A stretch of DNA of 64,000 nucleotides. It comes from CAVWXT01 sp963759115 (lineage in GTDB: Bacteria; Planctomycetota; Planctomycetia; Pirellulales; Thermoguttaceae). The notes beneath the pieces are model-generated. The model was not told where the DNA came from. It worked only from the letters and a program-made list of their open reading frames with translations, and did not search any database. The translations under genes were made by a program, and so were the position numbers. Every line of letters starts with the position of its first letter. Position 1 is the first letter of the stretch. The stretch lies in contig CAVWXT010000001.1 of NCBI GenBank assembly GCA_963759115.1, positions 868,001 through 932,000 of the forward strand, in the 5' to 3' direction. Below, in pieces: positions 50,639-60,715 of this stretch.

Positions 50639-51372
50639 GAATGGCCCCACTTCCGATCGAAACGCGGCGCGCGTGCCGGTCGCATCCGATAAGCCTGCCC
50701 CGATTTGTCCGGCAGAAGACAATCCGGCGGGGACGGTCCCCTAGCAGCCCGTTGAAATAGCTGATAGGGGTAGGGAAGGCCGGTTAAGTTCCCGGCCTCC
50801 CCTCCCTCCGAACCGGACTGGCGGATTTCCCGCATCCGGCTCTCCGGTTAGTGGTGTTACCTCGTAGAGGATTGGTGAACCGAGCGCGGGAAGGAAACAA
50901 GGTTCCTTCTCGGGATCGGCAGAAGCGAAAGGCCCTGACCTTCACGGGAAGGCCACCAACATGCAACATCGACGGTGCGGCCAATCTGAGCCAAGTTACG
51001 TGTGCCTGACGCAGTCCGTCGTGGCTAGTCGTTGCCGACACTCGCGGTACGGTGTGGTTTTGGCCGTGCGTCATGTTTCATCCACTTTCCTGCGTCCCTT
51101 TGCTCGACGGGCATTGCCCCGCTTCCTCGCTCGTATGGACGCTCTGACTCCTGGGCGGTCGATTCTTCGTATCCTTATCAGGGACAATGAACTTCGTCCT
51201 TGTACCCGCCCAGGTCTCCTTGCTTCATGTATCAAACCTTCCGACCGTTCCGCCTCCAACCACCTGTTGCCGCCTCTGGGGCTTGGTTTGGTTTCCCCCC
51301 GGAGCTTACCGCGCGGTCTGCCGACCGCATCCCTTGCGAGGACCACAGCGTCACTTGGGCTTCGCCTTTTCC

Positions 51373-53038
51373 GGCTCTTCCGGTTTTAGGTGCAGAACGC
51401 GAGAAATTCAGCCTTCAGGCCACGGACGATCTCGCGTAGCTCGGCGATGGTCCGCCCGGCGGCTTCCGACGCCCGGTTCAAGTCCAGGAGCAGCCGGTTC
51501 CAGAGCGTGTCGGCTGACTTCACGCCGTAGCAGCGTTTGGTGATGACGCGGGCCTTGTTGTTGATACCTTCAACCGCCGCGCTGGTGTACCGCCCGTCGA
51601 AGTAGTTCAGGATGCCCGTCTTCCAGTTGTCGTAGGTCGTCCAGAACTTGGCGAAGTCCAGCCCCAGCGCTTCGGTCCGCGCACGGAGTTCGGCCAACTG
51701 CTGTTCCGCTGTGGCGCGATCCGGCGCGGTGTCGAAGATCTCCTTGAACCGCACCCGCACGTCATACACGTCCTTCAACACAGGCAACTCGACGAACAGC
51801 CGATCCAGCGACTCGCGTTCCTCGGGCTTCAGGTCCTTCGGGTCGCGGCGGAACTCCCACATCAGCGAGCGGAACCGTTTCTGCTCGGCTTTGGACAACT
51901 GGGCCTTGTGCTTCCGCGTGCTTTTTTTTCGCAACTCATCCACCACCTCGTTGAACTGCTTGGCCACGTGGAACCGGTCCACCACCAACCGGCTGTTGCG
52001 AAGTTGCTCGTTGCAGACCGGGCCGTAGACCTTCCCCATGTCCACGCGGTGCGTTTCCACCGCGGCGCGCTGCTCGGGCGTCAATTTCCCCAGGCATTCG
52101 AGGGCCGCTGCCGTGTCGCGCCCGCGGGCCACCGCCAGCACCTTCGGCGACTCCGGGTCGGTCAAGTCCGTCATCACCGTCACGTACAACTTGTGCCGCT
52201 TCTTGAGGCTGATTTCGTCCATGCCCACGTGCTTGATGACCCGTGCCGGGTCGATCCGCTTGTCGTCCTTCAACTGGTTCTCGACGATCAGTTCCACGGT
52301 CTCCGCCGAGATGCCCAGCCGCGCGGCCACCTCTTCTTCGTTGCTGCCGATGAGCATCCGCAGCACGTATTCCTCGAAGCGGTACGTGTACAGCACCTTC
52401 TTCCGCTTGAAGGGGGCGAAATGCTCCTGGCGATGCCCACAGCGCGAGCAACGATGGAAGCAGGGCTGGAAGATCAGGAAGCTCGGCTGACCCCACAGGT
52501 CCAGGTCGCGGACCACATAGACGGTGTTCTTGTACTCGTAGGTGGACGGCTCTTCGTGGCCGCACTGCTCACAACGGCAAGAGTCGGGCAGGGGGAACTT
52601 GACCTCGAAGCCGTGCCCGTCGCGCGAGCGCTCGTATCCCAACAGTTCCACACCCGGCGGCAAATCCAACTTCACTTTGACCTCGACCTGAGCCATCCGT
52701 GGCCTCCTTGGTTGGCGGTGTCTTCTGCGACGGGGCGAAGGCAACAACCGCGTTGGTCCGACCGCCGCCGCTTGAGCAAGGTAACGCCGCGGGCGACCTC
52801 GGGCCAACAGCAACCTTCCCAACTCGCGAAATCGGCGCCCGCAGGGAGGAGGCGGCGGAACATGTTCCCGGACAAGCACTTACGCTCGCAATCCCTGTTG
52901 CACTATATTCTTGTGGGGGGGCTAATATGGCGAGAATTACGTGCCTGGGGCGTTCAAGCAACCGTCGCGCGTAGTATAACGGCCGCTATTGTTGAGCCTC
53001 GGGTTTGTGCGGCGTTCGCACCCAGAACCGGAAGAGCC
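51373..53038 (-). mobile_element. ISL3-family insertion sequence, copy 1
   Basis: 1666 bp. Terminal inverted repeats GGCTCTTCCGGTTTTAGGTG (left) and GGCTCTTCCGGTTCTGGGTG (right, complement) match at 18 of 20 positions. Direct repeats CCTTTTCC at 51365-51372 and 53039-53046 are the 8-bp target duplication expected for ISL3; the sequence is present once in intron copy 1. About 340 bp upstream of the transposase are non-coding. Confidence 0.93.
51386..52696 (-). CDS. ISL3-family transposase
   Basis: 436 residues, intact. N-terminal zinc-finger region (CRCEQCGHEEPST, CFHRCSRCGHRQEHF), helix-turn-helix (EEEVAARLGISAETVELIVE), and a DDE catalytic domain: HVGMDEISLKKRH, RLVVDRFHVAKQFNEVVDE, and AAVEGINNKARVITKRCYG. 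AAGGAGG precedes ATG 52696. The full frame includes an A8 run near 51931-51938. It should be an active enzyme. Confidence 0.93.
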   Translation of the reverse strand: MAQVEVKVKLDLPPGVELLGYERSRDGHGFEVKFPLPDSCRCEQCGHEEPSTYEYKNTVYVVRDLDLWGQPSFLIFQPCFHRCSRCGHRQEHFAPFKRKKVLYTYRFEEYVLRMLIGSNEEEVAARLGISAETVELIVENQLKDDKRIDPARVIKHVGMDEISLKKRHKLYVTVMTDLTDPESPKVLAVARGRDTAAALECLGKLTPEQRAAVETHRVDMGKVYGPVCNEQLRNSRLVVDRFHVAKQFNEVVDELRKKSTRKHKAQLSKAEQKRFRSLMWEFRRDPKDLKPEERESLDRLFVELPVLKDVYDVRVRFKEIFDTAPDRATAEQQLAELRARTEALGLDFAKFWTTYDNWKTGILNYFDGRYTSAAVEGINNKARVITKRCYGVKSADTLWNRLLLDLNRASEAAGRTIAELREIVRGLKAEFLAFCT

Positions 53039-53225
53039 CCTTTTCCTAGCAGGCTCGCCACGACAACCGGCCGAATCGAGTTCGTCATCCTGCGGACCAG
53101 CCGTTCACCTTCAGTTGCTCTCCACCCCCTCTCACGAGGACGCAGTTACTTTCGGTTACGAAGTTCAAACCCAACTTCGACAAGGACTTGCACCTTGCTG
53201 ATTCGATACACTCACAAGCGCACTA

Positions 53226-53246
53226 GGAGGCGACTCCAGTCGCCGA
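53226..53246. repeat. REP-like palindrome, family A, single arm
   Basis: One 21-bp arm, self-complementary (core GGCGACTGGAGTCGCC on the minus strand), directly after the stop codon (53247) of the PQQ-repeat gene and two bases before the intron. It probably acts as a terminator hairpin. Confidence 0.8.
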
Positions 53247-53609
53247 TTACGCGCTCGCGGAGCTGGCTGCACTGGCGGTGCTGGCCGAACTCGCCGAAGT
53301 GGCGGCCGCCTGCTCTTCCTCGGCAGCTTGTTGGACCAAGGTCTGAGAACTCTGTCCACGGACGGAGACCAGATGAGCCACGCCCGTCCCGTAGCCGCTC
53401 AACGGGTTGTGCCAGAGGATTTCGCCGGTCAGGGGGTGCAGGCAGTACATGTAGCCGTTGGTGGAAACGATCAGCCGATCGCCGTCCAAGAGCATGGAGA
53501 CGTAGCCGCCGTGCATCTTGTCGTTGCACCAGACGACTTCGCCCGTGTTTCGATCCAGGGCGATGGCGTAGCCTCGGAAGCCCACGAAAATCAACTGGTC
53601 GATGGTCAT
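53247..53609 (-). CDS. Short PQQ-like beta-propeller repeat protein
   Basis: 120 residues. Two or three PQQ-type blades (AIALDRNTGEVVWCNDKMHG; MYCLHPLTGEILWHNPLSG) and a low-complexity Ala/Ser tail. No signal peptide is visible from this start; it is far shorter than an eight-blade propeller, so it may be a partial propeller or oligomerise. ATG 53609 lies 73 bp after the stop of the large HEAT gene on the same strand. Role unknown. Confidence 0.7.
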   Translation of the reverse strand: MTIDQLIFVGFRGYAIALDRNTGEVVWCNDKMHGGYVSMLLDGDRLIVSTNGYMYCLHPLTGEILWHNPLSGYGTGVAHLVSVRGQSSQTLVQQAAEEEQAAATSASSASTASAASSASA

Positions 53610-53682
53610 GGCAGGGCTCCATTCTTCGGCCGAACAGGTCCGTCCATTTTCGTCCCCATTCGTCCGTCGCGTTTCCGCGGCC

Positions 53683-56600
53683 TCAAGCGGACTCCAACAG
53701 CAACAGCGCGTCTTCCCAGCCGTCGGGCGTGGAAAACGACTTTATGCCGTTGTTCGACTCCTCCCCGACCCGTGTGGCCTCGCCGGTGATCGGGTTGACC
53801 CACGACACGTTGACCTTGGCCCCGTTGAGCTTGCTCATGTCGACGGAGAACGTGGCCTTGTCGCCCAGGTAGACGAGGGCCCAGCGGCCGTCCGGGTGCC
53901 GCGCCGCCAGGTGCAGCAGCGAGCCGTCGTTCTCGTCGCCTTCGCCCGACGGCTTGAGCGTGCGGACGTACGCGCTGCGCTCTTCGTCGGTCGCATACTG
54001 CACGGGCAGCGGCGCGCGGCTGATCCGCCCTCCCGACGCCAAGATCGACTGGTCGGGAACCAGCAGCCACCACTGCGGGCGGGCCAGGAATATCTTCTTC
54101 AACACGCCCATCTGCGCCGCGCCCGGCGCGTTGAGGTCGGTCTTCCACGTGGGCATGGTCTGCCAGTTCGTGGTGGCCGCGTTGAAGCCGTACGTGTGGT
54201 GCGCGCCGGCCAAGTACGAGTAGTAGGCCTGCCGGCGAACCCACAGCGGCGTGGCCTCGAAGCCGTACTTGGCGCTGCCTTCATAGGCCCCTTCGGCCAT
54301 AAGGACCGGCTTGACCGGTTTCAGATTATAGTCGTTCGTCAACATCGGATAGATCAGCCGGACGGCGTTCCACGTCTGCATCGAATTGAAATCCAGCCAA
54401 CTCTCGGCGTGAAGGAAGCTCGACGAATAGGGCGAGGGATCGGGCTTGAAGGTGATGAGATGCCGGCCGCCGTCGCCCTCGCGGAGCCCCGCGGCGATCT
54501 CCCGAATCGTCGGCACGAACTCCGCCTTGGCCTGCGGCGTCATCGACCAGACGATGTTGGGGGCGTCCTTGTAACGCTGCGCCACCCACTTCGCCCAGGC
54601 CCGCGCCTTCTCTACCGTGATGCTGTTGCGGTAACGCTGGTGATAGACGGTCATCGAGATCAGCAGGCCGTTATCCTGGGCGGCCTGTACCACGCGATCG
54701 ACGTTCTGGAAATACGCCTCGTTGGGCGTCAGAGGGTCGTCGTTGGTCCAAGGCTTCTGGCCGGCGACGTTGGGCGCCGTGCCGTCGCCCACGCCCATCA
54801 GCATGACCTGGAGCACGGTGAAACCATTCTTTTCCGATTCCTTGAGGATGAGCTTGGCGTCGTCCAGCGAGTATTCGCGGAACAGTTGCCACTGCGTGGC
54901 GCCCAGCCAGAAGAAAGGCGTGCCGTCCTGGTCGACGAAGTACCGGCCGTTGGCGCTGACCTTGATGGGCAGCGGCGTCTTCGCCCACACAACCGGCAAT
55001 GGCGTCTCCGGGGCCGCGGCCCCCGACTTCCGCGCCGCCCGGTCTGCCCGCTCTGAGAGGGCCTTGGCGCGGTCGATCACCTTGGTGTCGCCGCTGGCTT
55101 CCGTCACCTGCTTCATGGCGTCGGCCACGGCGGCCGGATCGCTCTGGATGATCTTCTCCGCGATGGCAAGGGCCGCCTCGCTCGCCTCGGTCTTCAGCTC
55201 GGCGTTGCGGAGGTGCGGAGTCACCAGGGCCAGCCCGGAGGCCGAAGGATTGCGGCGGAGCACCTCGATCACGAGGTTCTTCTCGTTGTCGCGTTGGCAG
55301 AGTTTCATCGCCTCGCCGCACATCGCCACGCGGTCGGCAGCGGGCAGCTCGAGTTGCCGGGCGATGCGGATGTAGCCGCGCAGGCGCGGATCTTGTACTT
55401 CTCGTCGGCCAGAGTCTTCGCCAGGCCCAGCAGCACCGGCGCCGCGTCCGTGCTCATCCATTCGCCCAGCGCCCGCGTGGCGGCGTCCTGGATTTCGGGC
55501 TTGGTGTCTTTGGCAGCGGTCCCCACGGCCTGGAGGGCCTTCGCTCCGCCCATCTCGCCGAGGATTGAGAGGAACGTGCATGCGGCAGGTACCGGCGCCT
55601 GCGATATCCGCTGCGCGAGTTCGGCGGCGCACGCCTCGCGATCCGGCATGCGGACGCACGCGGCCCGCAACGCCGCTTCGGCCGTCTTCGTGTCTTCGGG
55701 CCACTGCGGATGAAGAACCGGTTGGATCAGCACGGGAAGTTCGGACATCTCGACGACGGCGCCTAGGGCCGTCAGGGCCGCCCCACGGATCTGTGCGTCG
55801 GCATCGCCGGCGGCCTTCAGCAGGGTCGGCAGCGTGGCCCTGAGACACCGCAGCCCGGCCAGTTCGATGAGCACCCGCCGCTTCTTTCCTTCAGCCTGCG
55901 TCAACCGGGCGGCCAGGTCGGCGTCGACCGGCTGGCCGGGCAGATCGGCCAGCACCGACTTGGCCGTCTGCGCCAAGTCCGCGTCGTCCTGGAGCGCGGC
56001 ATCCAGCAGCACGGGCAGGCACGAAACGTCGCCCAATCGCACCAAGACGCGGACGGCCGCGATGCGCGCCTTGACGGGTCCGGCCTTGGCCGCGGCGAGC
56101 ACCGCGGGCAGCACCTTCTCGTCGTGGCGATCGGCCACTGCCAGAATGATCACGGCCTGCCGCTCCGGCGTCGCGCGGCTCAGTTCGGCCACCAACGCCT
56201 CCGTGACCGCCACTCCGGGAAGCTCGCGGGCCGTGTGCAAGCCGATGTTCAACCGCGCCTTGTCGACCGACCGCAATTGCTCGACCAGCAGGGGAATCCC
56301 ATCGGCCTGCCGGGCGAGAATCGCTCCGCGGGTTGCCTCGAGCGCCTTCGGCTGGGGCACGTCGGCTTTGCGGACCACGTCGTAGAGTTTCACCGCCGCA
56401 TCGCGACGGCCCTCGGCCAGGAATCGCTCCGCACAGAGAATGCAGCCCTCGGCAACCGCGGCGCGGACGGCCAACGGCCGGGCGGCCAGCGATTGCTCCA
56501 GGGCCTTGGCAGCCACCTCGCCGCCGATGTGGCCCAGGGCCTCGGCCGCAGCGGAAGCCACTTCGGCGTCGGAGCTAGCCAGCTTGGGCAGCAGCCCGTC

Positions 56601-56993
56601 GACCGCTTTCGCGTCGCGGCGGACCCCGATCGAATTGATCACCCCGACCAGCAGCTTGCCCTGCAACGTGCCCGCCGCGTCGCGCAAGACGTCGTCCACG
56701 GCCGGATCGGGAATTGCCTCCAGGCCGATCCGCGCCCAGGCCGCCAGCTTCTCATCCGTAAGCAACGACGCCAGCGCCGGCACGGCGTCCTTCGTGCCGT
56801 AGATGGCCAGCATCTTGCAGGCCATGGCCTTGTCTTGCGGTTCTGCGGCCGATTGGAGCGTGCCGATCAGCTTGCGTTCCTTCTCCCCGCCGGGAGTTTT
56901 GTCATCGGCGGCACGGGCCTGGCCGGCGGCTATCGCGGCCGCCGCTACGGCAACAAGAACCGCACGCATTGCGAAATATCGAACCTTGAGCAT
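53683..56993 (-). CDS. Secreted HEAT-repeat/DUF4038 glycosidase-like fusion
   Basis: About 1100 residues. A signal peptide (VLVAVAAAAIAAGQARAADD) precedes some ten HEAT repeats (~35-590; AVPALASLLTDEKLAAWARI, GLEAIPDPAVDDVL), then a linker and a DUF4038/apiosidase-like TIM barrel (GRYFVDQDGTPFFWLGATQW, VQAAQDNGLLISMTVYHQRY, NIVWSMTPQAKAEFV) and a C-terminal collagen-binding-like beta domain (WVNPITGEATRVG). One frame break near 55395 joins KYKIRA to LRGYIRIARQLELPAADRV, a typical HEAT segment, so both halves are one gene. Probable carbohydrate hydrolase; substrate unknown. Confidence 0.82.
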
Positions 56994-57050
56994 GGCTGTT
57001 CTCCTGGTATCAGAAAGCCGCGACCGGTGGTCGCGCCCGAATCGTCGTTC

Positions 57051-58343
57051 TCACACCCTCCACGGCTCGCGCATCGCCTCCGACCGCAGCCGGTTGGCTT
57101 CCTCGTCGCCGAGGAACACGTTCTTCTGCGGATCGTAGGCCAATGTGCGGTTCAAGTAGCGGGCGATGTTGGCGGCGTGGCAGGCGATGTGCGAGTGGCA
57201 GGCCACGTCGGCGTTGGCCCGCGGCTGTTCGCGGGTCTTCACGCAGTCGAGGAAATTGCGGACGTGGAAAGTCGCGGGATAGCCGCCGATTTCAGCCACC
57301 TTTCGGCCCGCCAACAAGGCCGGCGAGCTCAGGGCCAGCTTGCCGCTGTCGCCCGCCTCGACCCAGCCCGCATCCCCCTCGAACCGCACGGGGCACGAGC
57401 CCAGCGGCAGCCAGCCCTCTTTGCGAATCACCAACTTCACTCCGCTGGCATAAGTGGCGATTGACTCGCCCTTGACCAGCGGCCCGTATTCCACGGGGGC
57501 CGTCCCATCGGCATCGGCCGCCCACTGGCAAAGGTCGACGCAGTGCGAGCCCCATTCCAGCACGCCGCCGCCGACCATGCCGCCCCCCTTCTCGAACTCA
57601 CCGCCGGCAAGGAGCCGCTTGTTGAACGGCCGCCAGGCCGCCGGCCCGAGGTACAGGTCCCAGTCCACTTTCTCTTTGGCCGGTTCGGGCTCCGGCGTTT
57701 CCCAGCCGCTGGGTCCGACGTTCCGTGCCCCAGGCCGACGGATGTGCGTGGACCTTTTCAAGTTTGCCGAGCTTGCCGCGACGGGCCAGCTCGACCGCGA
57801 AGGCGAAATGCGGCAGACTCCGGCGCTGCGTGCCGGCCTGAAAGATGCGCCCCGTCCGCCGCATGGTCTCGGCCAGCGCAAACTCTGCACGATGTTCTTC
57901 GTGGACGGCTTCTCGCAATACATGTCTTTGCCGGCCTTGGCGGCCATGATGGCGGCCGTCGCGTGCCAGTTCGGACCCGTGGCGATCAGCACCGCGTCGA
58001 TGTCGGTGCGCAACAGCAGGTCGCGGAGGTCGCGATACGTCGTGCAATCCTGGTTGCCGTACTTGGCGTCGGCGATCTTTTTGACGGCCGCGCGGCGGTC
58101 GGCCTTCACGTCGGCGATGGCCAGGAACCGCACCTCGGGCTCGTCCATGAAACATCTGAGCACGTACGAGCCTCGGCCGCCGATACCGATGCCGCCCAAG
58201 GTGATCTGCTCGCTGGGGGGCACGGCGCCGTCTTTGCCCAGCACGGCGGCGGGAATGAATTGCGGCGCCGCCAACACGGCGCCCATCTGAACCGCGGTCT
58301 TCAAGAACCGCCGCCGATTGAAGTCAACTGCTCGTCTCGACAT
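57051..58343 (-). CDS. Tat-exported Gfo/Idh/MocA family oxidoreductase
   Basis: 430 residues. Twin-arginine signal (NRRRFLKTAVQMGAVLAAP). Rossmann nucleotide-binding motif GGIGIGGRGSYVL, then IADVKADRRAAVKKI and CEKPST (catalytic Lys region), with a C-terminal substrate domain (GGGVLEWGSHCVDLCQWA). A compensating pair of indels near 57890 and 57730 leaves the frame intact at both ends; the alternate frame reads AETMRRTGRIFQAGTQRRS, the expected family sequence. NAD(P)-dependent sugar oxidoreductase; such proteins abound in planctomycetes and the substrate is unclear. Confidence 0.88.
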   Translation of the reverse strand: MSRRAVDFNRRRFLKTAVQMGAVLAAPQFIPAAVLGKDGAVPPSEQITLGGIGIGGRGSYVLRCFMDEPEVRFLAIADVKADRRAAVKKIADAKYGNQDCTTYRDLRDLLLRTDIDAVLIATGPNWHATAAIMAAKAGKDMYCEKPSTKNIVQSLRWPRPCGGRGASFRPARSAGVCRISPSRSSWPVAASSANLKRSTHIRRPGARNVGPSGWETPEPEPAKEKVDWDLYLGPAAWRPFNKRLLAGGEFEKGGGMVGGGVLEWGSHCVDLCQWAADADGTAPVEYGPLVKGESIATYASGVKLVIRKEGWLPLGSCPVRFEGDAGWVEAGDSGKLALSSPALLAGRKVAEIGGYPATFHVRNFLDCVKTREQPRANADVACHSHIACHAANIARYLNRTLAYDPQKNVFLGDEEANRLRSEAMREPWRV

Positions 58344-58820
58344 ATTCAGGCTCCTGTAGGCGATTTGCGGCCGGTGTTTTGCACCAAGCCGGCATTTCGC
58401 GGGAATAATCGTTCACGGCCCCCCCGGGATTGGTCCACTTTTCGGCGAGAGAACGCTTTTCGCAAATTGCGGCTTGGCCGAAAACAAGAACCTGTACCCT
58501 TTCGCAGCACCCAACGATAGTTGCTATGTTATACCACAACGACGCGCCCTGCAAATACTCTCCCCCGAGCGGCCGCGGCAAGATTTCTTGGGTGGGTCGC
58601 CATGAGGGCCAAAGGCCCTTCCGTTCGCCCAGCCCAGGGCAACGCCCTGCGGGACAGAGGCGATCTTGCGCATCGTTCGGCCCAACGGGCCAATCGTTCG
58701 TCTATGGTGTGGGCGACCGGGGAGTGGTAAAATCGGCGATTGCCCCACGTCGATCCGCCCTTGCGGGTCGCATCGGGATGGTGTGCCGTTCGGCCAGAGA
58801 ATGAAAGGAGTGATCCTCCC
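58344..58820. repeat. Divergent intergenic region with small palindromes, 477 bp
   Basis: Between 58605 and 58695 three short palindromes cluster: AGGGCCAAAGGCCCT (58605-58619), CAGGGCAACGCCCTG (58635-58649) and a GGCCCAACGGGCC unit near 58680. The rest shows no recognised gene. Confidence 0.65.
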
Positions 58821-59049
58821 GTGAGATGGAAGGCCGTCCTGATGCGTGTCGCCGGTGCCCTCCTGGTCATTGCTGGGCTCGGGGCAGGCTACTTCTGGTT
58901 CTACCACATCGGCCCCTATCGGCGGCTTTACGATCCAGAGTGGCTCCGCCAACACTCCGACGTTGCGTGTTGGGATGAGTCTCAGGAGTGCATTCATCGC
59001 TTCGGCTGGTATCATGACGCGATGGTCGGGCGCTATGGTGACAAACAGT

Positions 59050-60715
59050 GGCTCTTCCGGTTCTGGGTGCGAACGCCGCACAAACCCGAGGCTCAACAAT
59101 AGCGGCCGTTATACTACGCGCGACGGTTGCTTGAACGCCCCAGGCACGTAATTCTCGCCATATTAGCCCCCCCCACAAGAATATAGTGCAACAGGGATTG
59201 CGAGCGTAAGTGCTTGTCCGGGAACATGTTCCGCCGCCTCCTCCCTGCGGGCGCCGATTTCGCGAGTTGGGAAGGTTGCTGTTGGCCCGAGGTCGCCCGC
59301 GGCGTTACCTTGCTCAAGCGGCGGCGGTCGGACCAACGCGGTTGTTGCCTTCGCCCCGTCGCAGAAGACACCGCCAACCAAGGAGGCCACGGATGGCTCA
59401 GGTCGAGGTCAAAGTGAAGTTGGATTTGCCGCCGGGTGTGGAACTGTTGGGATACGAGCGCTCGCGCGACGGGCACGGCTTCGAGGTCAAGTTCCCCCTG
59501 CCCGACTCTTGCCGTTGTGAGCAGTGCGGCCACGAAGAGCCGTCCACCTACGAGTACAAGAACACCGTCTATGTGGTCCGCGACCTGGACCTGTGGGGTC
59601 AGCCGAGCTTCCTGATCTTCCAGCCTTGCTTCCATCGTTGCTCGCGCTGTGGGCATCGCCAGGAGCATTTCGCCCCCTTCAAGCGGAAGAAGGTGCTGTA
59701 CACGTACCGCTTCGAGGAATACGTGCTGCGGATGCTCATCGGCAGCAACGAAGAAGAGGTGGCCGCGCGGCTGGGCATCTCGGCGGAGACCGTGGAACTG
59801 ATCGTCGAGAACCAGTTGAAGGACGACAAGCGGATCGACCCGGCACGGGTCATCAAGCACGTGGGCATGGACGAAATCAGCCTCAAGAAGCGGCACAAGT
59901 TGTACGTGACGGTGATGACGGACTTGACCGACCCGGAGTCGCCGAAGGTGCTGGCGGTGGCCCGCGGGCGCGACACGGCAGCGGCCCTCGAATGCCTGGG
60001 GAAATTGACGCCCGAGCAGCGCGCCGCGGTGGAAACGCACCGCGTGGACATGGGGAAGGTCTACGGCCCGGTCTGCAACGAGCAACTTCGCAACAGCCGG
60101 TTGGTGGTGGACCGGTTCCACGTGGCCAAGCAGTTCAACGAGGTGGTGGATGAGTTGCGAAAAAAAAAGCACGCGGAAGCACAAGGCCCAGTTGTCCAAA
60201 GCCGAGCAGAAACGGTTCCGCTCGCTGATGTGGGAGTTTCGCCGCGACCCGAAGGACCTGAAGCCCGAGGAACGCGAGTCGCTGGATCGGCTGTTCGTCG
60301 AGTTGCCTGTGTTGAAGGACGTGTATGACGTGCGCGTGCGGTTCAAGGAGATCTTCGACACCGCGCCGGATCGCGCCACAGCGGAACAGCAGTTGGCCGA
60401 ACTCCGCGCGGACCGAAGCGCTGGGGCTGGACTTCGCCAAGTTCTGGACGACCTACGACAACTGGAAGACGGGCATCCTGAACTACTTCGACGGGCGGTA
60501 CACCAGCGCGGCGGTTGAAGGTATCAACAACAAGGCCCGCGTCATCACCAAACGCTGCTACGGCGTGAAGTCAGCCGACACGCTCTGGAACCGGCTGCTC
60601 CTGGACTTGAACCGGGCGTCGGAAGCCGCCGGGCGGACCATCGCCGAGCTACGCGAGATCGTCCGTGGCCTGAAGGCTGAATTTCTCGCGTTCTGCACCT
60701 AAAACCGGAAGAGCC
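59050..60715 (+). mobile_element. ISL3-family insertion sequence, copy 2
   Basis: 1666 bp, inverted relative to copy 1 and nearly identical. The same terminal repeats; target duplication CAAACAGT at 59042-59049 and 60716-60723. Differences from copy 1 seen by eye: C8 against G7 near 59167, A9 against A8 near 60160, and a 2-base deletion near 60408. Confidence 0.93.
59393..60702 (+). pseudogene. ISL3-family transposase, frameshifted copy
   Basis: Same protein as at 51386-52696, starting MAQVEVKVKL. An extra A in the poly-A run at ~60160 shifts the frame after VVDELRKK, and a 2-base deletion near 60408 (LRA) shifts it again. The second D and the E of the DDE site are therefore in different frames. 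Either this copy is dead or the run-length differences are sequencing errors. Confidence 0.85.

Larger units (their letters stand above)
50764..53223 (-). mobile_element. ORF-less group II intron, copy 2, interrupted by an ISL3 element
   Basis: Inverted relative to copy 1. GTGCGC begins at 53223 and the 3' end is at 50764; domain V is 50810-50842. After removing the 1666-bp insertion and one 8-bp target repeat, the length is 786 nt, the same as copy 1, and the sequence looks near-identical. The 5' exon again ends in a family-A hairpin arm plus TCCTA, here right behind the stop codon of the PQQ-repeat gene. The insertion at 51365-53046 falls in domain I and should block splicing. Confidence 0.87.

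Noticed and set aside
51908..53872. Long plus-strand frame through the IS and intron
   Set aside because: Antisense to the ISL3 transposase and crosses IS and intron borders; no recognisable domain.
53047..59041. Composite transposon bounded by the two ISL3 copies
   Set aside because: Each IS has its own, different 8-bp target duplication (CCTTTTCC and CAAACAGT), so they are independent insertions; a composite unit would share one duplication at its outer ends.
60160..60170. Programmed frameshift in the ISL3 transposase at the A-run
   Set aside because: Copy 1 encodes the full protein in one frame with A8, and copy 2 has a further 2-base deletion, so a required slippage is not supported.
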